From contig OX123205.2 of assembly GCA_944739405.2 (NCBI GenBank), positions 36,972,475 through 37,036,474 on the forward strand: 64,000 bases of DNA, in the 5' to 3' direction. The position numbers and the translations under genes were made by a program. Shown piece after piece: positions 41,940 to 51,601 of the stretch. Each line of letters opens with the position of its first letter. The first letter of the stretch is position 1. The notes under the pieces are model-generated. The model did no database searches. It saw nothing but the letters and a program-made list of their open reading frames with translations, and had not been told where the DNA came from. Origin of the DNA: Euclidia mi. Lineage: Eukaryota > Arthropoda > Insecta > Lepidoptera > Erebidae.

Positions 41940-42637
41940 TTAGAAGGCGTCATTAAACTCATCGCAGTCAATTGGAAGCCTGCCCAGAAGACTGGCAGCA
42001 TTGCCTCGTTGTATGGCTATACATATTTTTTTAGCCAAATACGTGCCAGCCCTCTGGTCACGCGAGGCGTCTATGAGTCTCTTTGCGATATCTCTAAAAA
42101 GTGATCGCGCACTTGGACCCCATGGCCCCAATGTTTCGACCCCAAACGGCTCAAATACATAATCTCCTATTAGATTTACATATTTGCGCCGTTTGAGGGT
42201 CTCCGCTGTAGCAGCAGCAACGCCCGGATAATCTGCTGTGCTGGGAAGATGAGATGGCGCAAGGGTATCGATACATGTTTCGTCCCATACCAAAGGCCTA
42301 ACCAGCTTCCACGGTAGTAACGACATCCCGTCTGGTCTTTTGCCATCGTCGCGTACCAAGCCTTGAGGTTCAAGTTGGGCTGGAATGCCAGCTGTGGCAA
42401 GAGCACGGCGCAGTATGTCATTGAGGTTGGAGTGTCGTGAAATACGACCCGCGCTCCTGCTGCATGACAGGCCATGGTGACCAAGGCTATCGACAGCCTC
42501 TCCACAGTGACAACGATGCGGAGAGACACATGACGCACCTAAACGGACTTTTACTTTGTTTTTAGCCAGGGGGTCTAACCTATTTGTATCCTGTCCGGCT
42601 GCAATATAGTCGACTTCGGGTACGCGCGCCCGGCTTC
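41940..42637 (-). pseudogene. C-terminal domain of an RT element: Cys/His knuckle plus PD-(D/E)XK-like fold
   Basis: Open from after a TAA near 42637; host-element similarity starts near 42550 and ends at TAA 41942-41940. In order: KVRLGASCVSPHRCHCG, a Cys/His cluster ending LGHHGLSC, a helix RHSNLNDILRRALATAGIP, LEPQGL, then DDGKRPDGMSLLPW and LVWDETCIDTLAP, then AIQRGNAASLLGRLP. The CxC..H..C cluster followed by (K/R)PD and WDxTxxD recalls the zinc knuckle plus restriction-like endonuclease of R2-type LINEs. That comparison is from memory of the family layout, not a search. It is the 3' half of the RT at 45760-46725, separated from it by the nested LINE. Confidence 0.7.
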
Positions 42638-43265
42638 CTTAGTCATCAATACTGCATTCCTTACTTCGCCCGCGGTATTGTTGCCCTACTCCCCCCTACC
42701 CCTCCTATCACTGGTGGAAGAGACCAGTCTTCTAATAGGTAACACCTGTTAGAAGCTGGTTTCGAACGGGTAGGTACCACCACCCTGTCTATTTTGGTCG
42801 CGAAGCAGACTTGCGTTCCGGTTGAAGGGCAGAGTAGCCGTTCCCATCTCTCCCATCCTTTCCCTGGGTGTTGTGGAGTCTGCGTGGGGCTTGAGGCCAG
42901 CTTGGCAAAAGTCGTGGTGGGTTTGTTGGGCGTGGGGGTCTGACGTGCAGTTCAGGGAGACCTGGTGGAAATGGTACGCCGGCCACCTGCCGGTCAGTAG
43001 GGGACCCGAACCCGAGGCCATCCTACTCGGGAGGCTGTTCCGCCAACCGGCGAAAATCTCGTTCTGCAGACATCGTGCTGGGGTAGGAGACCGGAGTGAA
43101 TCCCGGTGGCTGCAGACGAGGGGGCACCGGGGGCCCTTCCGTGCTGCATGTCAGCTCCCCACACAACTCGCGGATCCACCCCGCACACGGCTATACACTT
43201 TCTTTGGGCACCACTTAGACTTCACCACACTCATTTCCCCTATCTCTCGCTCTCTCTCAGAAATC

Positions 43266-43646
43266 ATGGCGCGCAAGAAAAATAAGAGCAGAAGTTTTAC
43301 CACGGCGGACTCCATATCCACAATAAAAATGGATTTCTGTAATGTTAGGGGTCTACACAGCAACCTCGACGCCGTCCATCACCACCTTGAGACGGCGCGG
43401 CCTGCCCTGCTCTTTTTAACGGAGACGCAAATAGGCACCCCGGACGATATATCGTACTTGAAATACCCCGGTTACGAATTGGAGCATTCCTTCCACCGTA
43501 AAGCCGGGGTGTGCGTTTTCATCCAGGGCGATATTTGCTACCGCCGCCTTCGGGGCCTCGAGCATCGAGACCTGTCAATTTTGTGGCTACGAGTAGATCA
43601 TGGGGGCCAATCCCGAATCTACGCGTGCCAGGTCTCATGCCAGTGA
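43266..43646 (+). pseudogene. LINE endonuclease domain, N-terminal part
   Basis: The frame starts MARKKNKSRSF and runs through the first endonuclease motifs (DFCNVRGLHSN, LFLTETQIGTP) to RIYACQ, where a frameshift near 43630 breaks it. The next part continues in another frame from about 43640 with ELGPTQLIE and the LGDFNAHHKEW motif, up to about 43800. In the family, this domain nicks the target DNA. The open frame extends upstream to 42822, but that part is GC-rich leader without a recognisable domain. Confidence 0.75.
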
Positions 43647-43799
43647 GTTGGGGCCAACTCAATTAATTGAGAGCGTCCAAGAGGGGACTGATAAAATATT
43701 GGAACGGTTCCCTTCCGCGGAGGTGGTGGTCCTTGGTGATTTTAACGCTCACCACAAGGAGTGGTTGGGATCCTGGACCACTGACCTCCCGGGTTCGCG

Positions 43800-44825
43800 T
43801 CCTTCCCATGGAAGCGTCACTGTTTCTCCTCTGATGACCCCGACTCTTGTGCTGACTGTGTCACAGAAGTGGTACTCCTTGGGATGGAATTATTCATCCC
43901 AAACGTCCACATACCTGTTGGCGGGCGCAGCCGCCCGTGGTTTAATAAAACCTGTAGGCCTGAGGCCAAGGCAGAACACGTTGCCAGAATTGGTGAGCGG
44001 CTTGGAAGATATCCCTCAGGGAGTCGTGCTTTCTGGTCGCTCGCCAAAGCTGCGCAAGGCAACTTCTGCCAGATCAGTCTCCCGCCACTGCGTAAATTTG
44101 ATGACAGTCTGGCCCATAGCGCAAAAGACAAGGCTGACGTCTTGGTCCAACTATTTGCCTCGAACTTGACCTTGGATGACAAGGGAGCCACACCACCGTC
44201 CATCCCCTGGTGTGGGAGCTCCCTGCCTGAAATCCGCATTACACAACGTGCGGTCAGGCGGCAGCTCAAACTTCTGGACATCCACAAGTCGAGTGGGCCT
44301 GACGGCATCCCAGCAGTGGTGCTGAAGACGTGCGCCCCTGAGTTGACCCTCGTATTAACGCGCTTATATCGTCTTTCCTATAATGCTTACAGGGTTCCAT
44401 CTTCGTGGAAGATAGCCCATGTTCACCCTATTCCTAAAAAGGGTGACAGATCGGACCCGTCAAACTACAGGCCAATAGCGGTAACGTCCTTACTCTCCAA
44501 GGTAATGGAGCGAGTCATCAACAACAAACTCCTCCAGTACCTAGAGGATCGCCAGCTGATCAGCGACCGCCAGTACGGTTTCCGGCATGGTCGTTCGGCT
44601 GGCGACCTTCTAGTGTACCTTACACACCGCTGGGCAGAAGCCTTGGAGAGTGGGGGCGAAGCTCTAGCCGTTAGCCTTGACATTGCCAAGGCGTTTGACC
44701 GGGTCTGGCACAGGGCACTTCTATCGAAGTTACCATCTTATGGAATCCCCGAGGGACTCTGCAAATGGATTGCCAGCTTTCTGGCTGATTGGAGCATTAT
44801 AGTCACGGCAGCTGCTCCGAAATGA
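43800..44825 (+). pseudogene. LINE reverse transcriptase, fingers and palm
   Basis: The frame begins in the endonuclease-RT linker (CFSSDDPDSCADC), shortened by internal deletion, then ARIGERLGRYPSGSRAFWSL and RT motifs 1-4: KSSGPDGIP, NYRPIAVTSLLSKVMERVI, YGFRHGRS and LDIAKAFDRVWH. It ends by frameshift near 44810, just before GVPQGS. About 340 codons remain open. Confidence 0.85.
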
Positions 44826-45759
44826 AGTCGATCAACGCTGGCGTCCCACAAGGCTCGGTGCTCTCCCCAACGCTGTTCATCTTGCATATCAATGACTTGT
44901 TGTCAATTGAGAACATGCATTGCTATGCAGATGACAGTACGGGTGATGCGCGGTACACCAGCCACCAGAATGTCCCTCGGAGCCAGGTACAGGAAAGACG
45001 ATTGCAACTTGTGTCTGAAGTCGAGGACTCTCTAGGGCGCGCCTCCAAATGGGGTGAAAAGAACCTTGTTCAATTTAACCCCACTAAGACACAAGTATGC
45101 GCGTTCACTGCGAAGAAGGACCCTTTCGTTATAGCGCCTCGGTTTCAAGGAGTACCCCTGCATATTGCCGAGAATATTGGGATCCTCGGCATCGAAATAT
45201 CGAACAAAGTCCAATTTGGGAGTCATTTGGAGGATAACGCCAAATTGGCAAGCAAGAAGCTGGGAGTGCTGAACCGGGCTAAGTTGTACTTCACACCAAG
45301 CTTATGCTTTATAAATCGCAAGTCCGGCCACATGTGGAGTACTGCTCACATCTCTGGGCTGGAGCGCCAAAATATCAGCTTGATCCACTTGACTCCCTAC
45401 AGAGACGAGCTGTTCGAATCGTCGATGATCCCGATCTCACGGCTAGACTAGAGTCGCTGGAGCAGCGGAGAGACTTTGGTTCTCTCTGCGTATTTTACCG
45501 ACTCTTTCACGGGGAGTGCTCCGAAGAATTGTTTAATTTGGTACCAGGGTCACCCTTCTACCAACGTACCACTCGCCGACGCAGTAGAGTTCACCCGTAC
45601 TACCTGGAGCATTACTTTCACGGTAGGCAGCGGCTTTGCTGTGTATACCCTGACATTAGCGAAGTCCATGAGCAGCGGTTACCGTTTACCATCAGATGGG
45701 CCGTTCGCTCGTCTGCCACTAGCAGCAATAAAAAAAAAAAAAAAAACAGAGGCAAGTAG
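44822..45759 (+). pseudogene. LINE reverse transcriptase, catalytic YADD part and C-terminus
   Basis: It starts MKSINAGVPQGSVLSPTLF (the conserved QG loop), has the catalytic CYADDST at about 44925, then NLVQFNPTKTQVCAF and KKLGVLNRAKLYF. A frameshift near 45300 moves the frame to LYKSQVRPHVEYCSHLWAG, RRAVRIVDD and CVFYRLFHGECSEELFNLVP. The tail runs into poly(A) without a stop. Confidence 0.85.
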
Positions 45760-46725
45760 CGAAGCGAAAGGTCGTATCGTCTAACACGGTACCTATATTG
45801 GAGGTACCTACAGTGCCTGGAGCCAGAGGCCCGATTCTTATTCTCCCACAGCCAGCAGGCGAGCACGCTCTGCAGTTTTGGACGATGTATTGAGAAGGTT
45901 TTCTCGTACCATGCTGCAAAGGGGCCCATCCCATTGCCTCTGGGAGGATAAGTTTCGGGGTAACTCAGTTCCTGGACAAGCATTTCTCCAAGCGTTCAAG
46001 GCATCGGTCTTAAACTGCACCTCAGAATCAACCAGTGTGGGAGCTAAAATTTTCCTAGTCAATTCTGCAGTGCTATGGACCGATGACAAGAACGCTGGCA
46101 GGCTTACGTCGGTAATTTTGCGAACGCCGAGGCCGCCCAAGCGCACAGGTTCCGGGTCACATTCAAAATTTTACTCAGGGTATTCTGTATAATTTTGTCA
46201 ATTTGAATGAGTGGAGTTGGATTTTTCCAAAAAGGTGAACACCGTAATGCGTGCATAAATTTACGGACAAAAAGACAATATCGAATAATAGTGAAAGCCG
46301 AATGAAGGTATATTAATTTTGAGTAGCCTGTCAGAAATTTCACTAACATTTTGATTTTTTTGCTGTATAAAGGAATCAAAACCGTCGTCTAAAATTGGGG
46401 ACCCCAGGAGGCGAAGAGGACTTTTTTCAACTTGAGTGATATTGGGAGCCAAATATTGAAATTTTGAAAGAATAGAGGATTTATCTAAATTGTCATTAAT
46501 AAAAATTTCGCATTTGTTTGTATTCAGTTCTAAGCCCATGGATAAAAAATTTGATTTCAGAAGTGCTAGATCTTGGTACACAGACTCTACGTCACCGCCT
46601 AGGGTTTCATCATCTAGGTACCAGATGTTTAATTTTGAATTTAGTTGGATTATAACTGGATGGATGGCCAAAGAAAGATCTAGTTTCTCCTCTTGGCTAC
46701 GTCGCGGTATGTTTGACTAGATTGA
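45760..46725 (-). pseudogene. Reverse transcriptase palm/thumb of the same interrupted element
   Basis: Reading leftward: SLAIHPVIIQLNSKLNIW followed by the catalytic YLDD (about 46620), GLELNTNKCEIF, LRLLGSPILDDGF, then after a frameshift VRKFMHALRCSPFW, then RLGGLGVRKITDVSLPAFLS and an in-frame ESGLWLQAL flanked by premature stops. The last host part, IGTVLDDTTFRFATCL, touches the poly(A) side of the nested LINE at 45749. Upstream of 46725 similarity fades into AT-rich DNA, so the RT N-terminus is lost. Several stops and shifts show it is dead. Confidence 0.75.
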
Positions 46726-47016
46726 TCTGTAATAAAGATAGTTTTATTGATAAGTATAATACATGTTACACAATGCATAATGAGTTACAGATATAAAAAC
46801 AGCCTGCGTCGTCTATATGTTCCATCTAAACAAAGTATTAACTAAAAGGTCACCAAGACAACAAGAAATCAAATAATACAATCCACCTCCTCCAATATCG
46901 TTTTCATTTACGGCGGTAAAAAAATATCGCAAAAATGCTTATTAAATGGCTTTAAGTAGTTTTAAACCGTAAAATAACGTTTAAAATGAAATTACACGGT
47001 ATTAAAAAGCTGCTAA
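46726..47016. other. AT-rich flank of the RT element
   Basis: No ORF; ends at the 11-bp motif cluster. Confidence 0.35.
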
Positions 47017-47083
47017 TCAGATTCGTGGTTCAATAAGTCAGATTCATGGTACTGGGAACACGAATCTGATGCCACAAATCTGA
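47017..47083. repeat. Cluster of four 11-bp motifs, right of the RT element
   Basis: CACGAATCTGA-like copies at 47017-47027 (-), 47038-47048 (-, one change), 47059-47069 (+) and 47073-47083 (+, one change). The two plus copies and the following AAATTT align directly with 41056-41105. Confidence 0.55.
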
Positions 47084-47836
47084 TGAAATTTTTGTCATTT
47101 CTAAATAACTATTTACAGTAAAATATTATCGTAATTCAAGAACTCTTATGGCAATCTTACCTATTCAGACTATTATTACAATAAATAAGAACTGTTGAGA
47201 ATCCTATGAATCATTAAAACATAGTAGCCATGAATCTTACCTACGTAGGTAAAAAAAATATTGACGAAATAATTACGTACCCCTGCTGTCGCGTATGTGC
47301 CGTCGAGAATCATGTGTGGTTCCCTCAGCCGTCGCTTGCTGACTGGTGATGCGCGTGAATACAAATAAGATGCCGAAAGTCATTCAATAGTCGAATTATT
47401 GAGGGTTGAATCACGCGTTCACACGAGTGCCAAAATCGTGTGACCGATACATTTTATATGAAATTTCTTAAATATTATAACATTTATATAAGTCCATATT
47501 TCTTTCGCAAACTACTACCCGGGACAAATATTTTAAGGTATAATACATAGCAATTCGTAAAGGGAATATAAAATTATACACGATTGTTTGAATTACACAA
47601 TGAGTGTGACATGCGGAGAACAGCAATATTGTCCCCGTTTTCAGTCTTTGGATTTAGATATCGGCTATTTATTGTTGGTCGATATCAGTAAAACTGTTTT
47701 TTTGGTTGCCGTATTACATAAAGAAACATATAAAAAATAGTTTAAAGCCATAAGTTCAATAACTATTGACATACTGCCGTGTGACCACCAAAATCGAGGC
47801 CTTGAAGAATGACCCATATATAGAGAAGAATACATA
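47084..47836. other. AT-rich DNA, nothing recognised
   Basis: No gene or matching repeat found between the motif cluster and the Helitron at 47837. Confidence 0.4.
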
Positions 47837-48045
47837 TCTAATCTAATACTTACTAATATATAAAGCTGAAGAGTTTGTTTGTTTGGTTGAACGCGCTAAT
47901 CTCAGGAACTACTGGTCTGATTTGAAAAATTCTTTCAGTGTTAGATAGCCCATTTATCGAGGAAGGCTATAGGCTATATAACATCGCGATAGGGAGCGGA
48001 GCAGTAGCCTTAAATAACGCGGGTGTAACTGCGGGCGTCGTCTAG
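47837..48045 (+). mobile_element. Helitron (AAAGCTGAAGAGTTTG type)
   Basis: TCTAATCTAATACTTACTAA to GCGGGCGTCGTCTAG before T. Confidence 0.65.
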
Positions 48046-48386
48046 TATATATTCATAAAATTAAACTTTGAATCTCCTCTGTATTACTGTCTGCTGTTTT
48101 TAATTTGTGCTTTTTTTGAAGTCTTTTAAATCAAGTGTTTACTAAGAATTGCTGTGTATAGTTTTAACTAGGCTTCAGATTTGTGTATTGTATACTGTTC
48201 ATAGCTTAAGTACGAATTACTGTACCTATTCTATAAAAATAAAATAAAATTGGGACCACTCGTTAGTGATTGGTGCTACGTTTAAGGGTCTCCGTTAAAC
48301 TCTATCTGGTCCCGAAATTGCTCAGGCTTAGCTTAGCTGATCATAGACCTACCAAAAATAACTAGATACCTCAGCTAATATAGAAA

Positions 48387-48666
48387 GGCAGCGATAGCCT
48401 CGTGGAGAGACCGACGGACAGATACGCAGGAGGTTTCGGGTTCGATTCCACGGCGCGCACCAATATAAATTGTTAATTACTTGCTAAACAGTGAAGGAAA
48501 ACATCGTGAGAAAACCTGCATGTCTGAAAGTTCTCCATAATGTTCTCGAAAGACATGTGAAGTCTGCCAACCCGCACTTTCCAAGCCTTACCCTTCTCAT
48601 AGTGAGAAGAGGCCCTTGCCCAGCAGTGGAGCGTTTATATACAGAGCCAATGATGATGATGATGAT
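48387..48666 (+). mobile_element. tRNA-derived SINE with GATGAT tail
   Basis: Complete copy with small deletions; tail of four GAT units. Confidence 0.8.
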
Positions 48667-48921
48667 TACAGAAAGAAAATAATGCCTTTATTTGAATTAT
48701 GGTATTAATTTCACAAGAGCGGGAATTGTGTTGACAGTGTCGTGCATGAATGATCGATGGAACAACGACAAGGTTGTTCTAACTAATATTTATTGCGACG
48801 CTGTTCACGCTTGCGACATGTGTTACACGCTGTACGTAATCGTAGTACTATTATCTGCACGTCGATTCTGAAAAATTCGAACAATAACTCGCATGTCACT
48901 GTTCGCTCTCACTTCGCTCTC

Positions 48922-49089
48922 ACCTAGTCGACGGGAAAATTTCCATACATTGTTAAAAGCGCCCCTAACTTAGAGTAGCGATCGATAGAGACCGCTACGG
49001 GACGCATTTAGAAAATGTATGGAAATTGTTCCCGTCGACTAGGCTATCGTCCACCGTGACGATCGAGTGCGAACTCGTACTAGACCCTC
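48922..49089. repeat. Palindromic foldback element, 5'-truncated
   Basis: From CCTAGTCGACGGGAA through the core to CGTACTAGACCCTC. Confidence 0.75.
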
Positions 49090-49255
49090 TGAACCTGGCC
49101 ACACAGGTGACACACCAGTGGGAATATGAGTACTAAACTAGACCAAAATAAAGTGCCTATAGGTCGCCATGGTAAAAATTCAGTTTGTGGGATATATTAA
49201 GGCGCACTGACTGTCGAGGGTTCGACTATCGATCTATATATGGGACAACACTTTC

Positions 49256-49462
49256 GAGGGTCTAGTATGAGTTTTGCACTCGATCGTCACGCACGATCGA
49301 GGAGAGCTAGTCGACGGCAACAATTTCCATACATTTTCCAAAGGCGCCTCTAACGGAGAGTAGCGATCGATAGAGACCGCTAGAGGGCGCATTTAGAAAA
49401 TGTATGGAAATTGTTCCCGTCGACTAGCTCTCCTCGATCGTGACGATCGAGTGCAAACTCGT
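49256..49462. repeat. Palindromic foldback element, right tip missing
   Basis: GAGGGTCTAGTATGAG start; both arms carry the CGATCGAGGAGAGC variant. Confidence 0.75.
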
Positions 49463-51436
49463 CCGCTAGGCAGCAATAGTATTGGGAGCCTTGCCGCCCA
49501 CCCCAAACGAATTGGAATAGGGTTTGGTGTCGAGCTTTGCATCTCTTACGACATCCACGATACTGTGGTGGTGACACATTTTTTTTAAACCACACTAAAG
49601 TACCACTACCAAAAATAAATACAAATAATAATTCATCATTCATTTATTGTTATCTATAATTCAATCACAGTCTACAAAATAATAAGTATACATTATTAAA
49701 GTTGATCACAATTATTTTAATTATTTAAATATTATTTTAATACAATATTATTCGGGTTTTCAACACTTAATAGTGCTTATATTATTTTTATTACAACAAC
49801 AACATTATCTTAAAGAAAAATAATAATAAAAAATAGGCAGACTCGATTTTTAAGGGGGTTTATACACGAGCGGTTGAAACGCTAGGTTTGACCGCTCAGC
49901 GGTCCAGCCGCCTTCGAAAACGTCTTTAAGCTTCCATTGATTATTTTATAAAATGACATGAAAATGAAAAGAAAATAAAATCTTAGAAGAAATTTTGAAA
50001 ACATACTATACATGAAAAAAAAACATCGATAAAAACCAAAAGGATATTTTGCATTACAAAAGTCGTGGTATGTAAGAGCATCAAGTAATTATTTTATTGG
50101 ATTTTTATTTCAGTTGCAATTTTGACTATCGTCGATTTCAGTTAAACGTCACATTTCATCCAAGTGAGGAAATGACAACGAATATCATTTTTGTCATTTA
50201 CGGGTCGTAAATTTAAATCTATTGGAAATCTCACATTTCGTTAGAAATAGAAAATCTACAAAGACAAAACGGTACGAGCACAGTTTAGCATGTTTTCAAA
50301 AATTCTTCGCTGTCTATGAAAATATGTGAGGATTGTACCTACTACAGTAAAATTATATATTGTTTATCGACACTAACATTACATGTACTATAAATAATTG
50401 CCTCTTTGGCTTACTGGTAATTGTACGGACTACTAATACTTCTGCATTCCTGGGTTCAATGTCCAGCATAAGGAAATAATAACGGCCATCTAAATTATGC
50501 ATTATATGAACTTAGAATACAACACATAAGTACATAATTATAAAAGTGTATTCTTGACAGAATATTGACAGATTTTTTGTACGATGAATATTTGTACACA
50601 CAATGTACTCTCATATTTAAGCTATAATTATATTCCTGTGACATCATCTCAAAATTATTTAAAATAACTATCAAAATATAAAAAAATGTCCAGTGAAAAT
50701 CCCTTATCATTCTGTCAAAAAACTAAAAAATACTGTCAAAAATGCATTAACAATCTGTCAAAAAATAATATAATTATTCTGTCACCAATAAAAATAGTTA
50801 TTTCGTATTATTTTAGCTTTTAATACATTCATAAGTTACAAGAAGCCTAAAAACGTGAGCGTCGTAAACGCGTAGCGTGCGGCGGCCCTAATACAAACTT
50901 AAAATAACAGGAACATCCAGTTAAGTATACATCTCGCTTAGTATGTAAGTTTGTGTTTAACCAGCCTGGAACAAAGAGAAAAACACTGATAAAAATTGTC
51001 GACAAACTGAAAACTGATGATATAGGTAATAATGTGACATGGACTGATTAATCTTTTGACAGCTGTCAAATAGTTGTAACCATAAATGAAAGAGAGAGAT
51101 AGTGGTATAAACTTATAAGTACCATAAGCTCGTTTGTTGAATTTTGAAAATTAATATTTGAACATATAAAAGAAACTGACCATTCTGCAGCAAGAGACAA
51201 AACTAAGATTGGAGCATGCTGTTTCTTTTCTTTACATAATTCTAGAAAAAGATGGCAAATCAACTTAATAAGGTGTCCTAGCCACCTGTCCTTAATTATT
51301 AGAGAGTTTTGAAATAATGCTCAGTCCTTTATTTACCTATGCTCTAAATATAATAATATGTTCTTAAATCTAGGTATGCTTCATAGGTACATAGTTTAGT
51401 AACTTTATGTATGTTTAGCTTCAAAGCATTATTCAA
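49463..51436. other. AT-rich 3' flank of ImpL2 (possible last exon and 3' UTR)
   Basis: No repeat family seen elsewhere in the window. AATAAA on the minus strand near 49640 could serve polyadenylation. TCTGTCAAAA units recur at 50690-50790. Confidence 0.35.
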
Positions 51437-51601
51437 TTATTTGAATTGATAATATTTTATTAATAATGAGATACTTACTCGGGCAGGATAGACGAATGTT
51501 TTGGCGAGTTGCGATCCGAATACGTTGGTCGCATAGCAAGTGAACTCTCCCATATCGCTCCAGCGAAGCGATGAGATTACTAGCTCGCCTGAACGAAGCA
51601 C
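51437..51601 (-). CDS. ImpL2: ImpL2 coding exon 5 (end of Ig2)
   Basis: The acceptor GTTACAG precedes 51601. It encodes VLRSGELVISSLRWSDMGEF with the final Ig2 cysteine, then KTFVYPAR. After 51479 comes a near-consensus donor GTAAGT; without splicing the frame runs 13 more codons to TAA at 51439-51437. An AATAAA lies in the read-through part, which weakly favours real intron or 3' flank there. Which end is used cannot be decided from sequence alone. Confidence 0.85.
   Translation of the reverse strand: MLRSGELVISSLRWSDMGEFTCYATNVFGSQLAKTFVYPARVSISLLIKYYQFK

Larger units (their letters stand above)
42551..45748 (+). mobile_element. Jockey-type non-LTR retrotransposon (LINE), decayed, nested in another RT element
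   Basis: A GC-rich 3.2-kb insertion with poly(A) at 45728-45747. After a roughly 700-nt leader an ORF starts at 43266 with an AP-endonuclease-like domain (NVRGLHSNLDAV, ALLFLTET, VVVLGDFNAHHKEW). A reverse transcriptase follows (HPIPKKGDRSDPSNYRPIAV, QYGFRHGRS, SLDIAKAFDRVWH, GVPQGSVLSP, CYADDST) and then a C-terminal region (VRPHVEYCSHLWAGAP). No gag-like ORF1 with zinc knuckles is visible upstream. The coding frame shifts at least four times, and stretches between endonuclease and RT are deleted, so this copy cannot move by itself. The family resembles lepidopteran 'jockey-like mobile element' proteins. The left border is inferred from where the host element's frame stops making sense. Confidence 0.85.

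Noticed and set aside
42822..43265. N-terminal extension of the LINE frame
   Set aside because: Trp/Arg/Gly-rich translation of the GC-rich leader; the endonuclease similarity begins only after the ATG at 43266.
43817..44308. 163-aa reverse frame
   Set aside because: Antisense shadow of the LINE reverse transcriptase.
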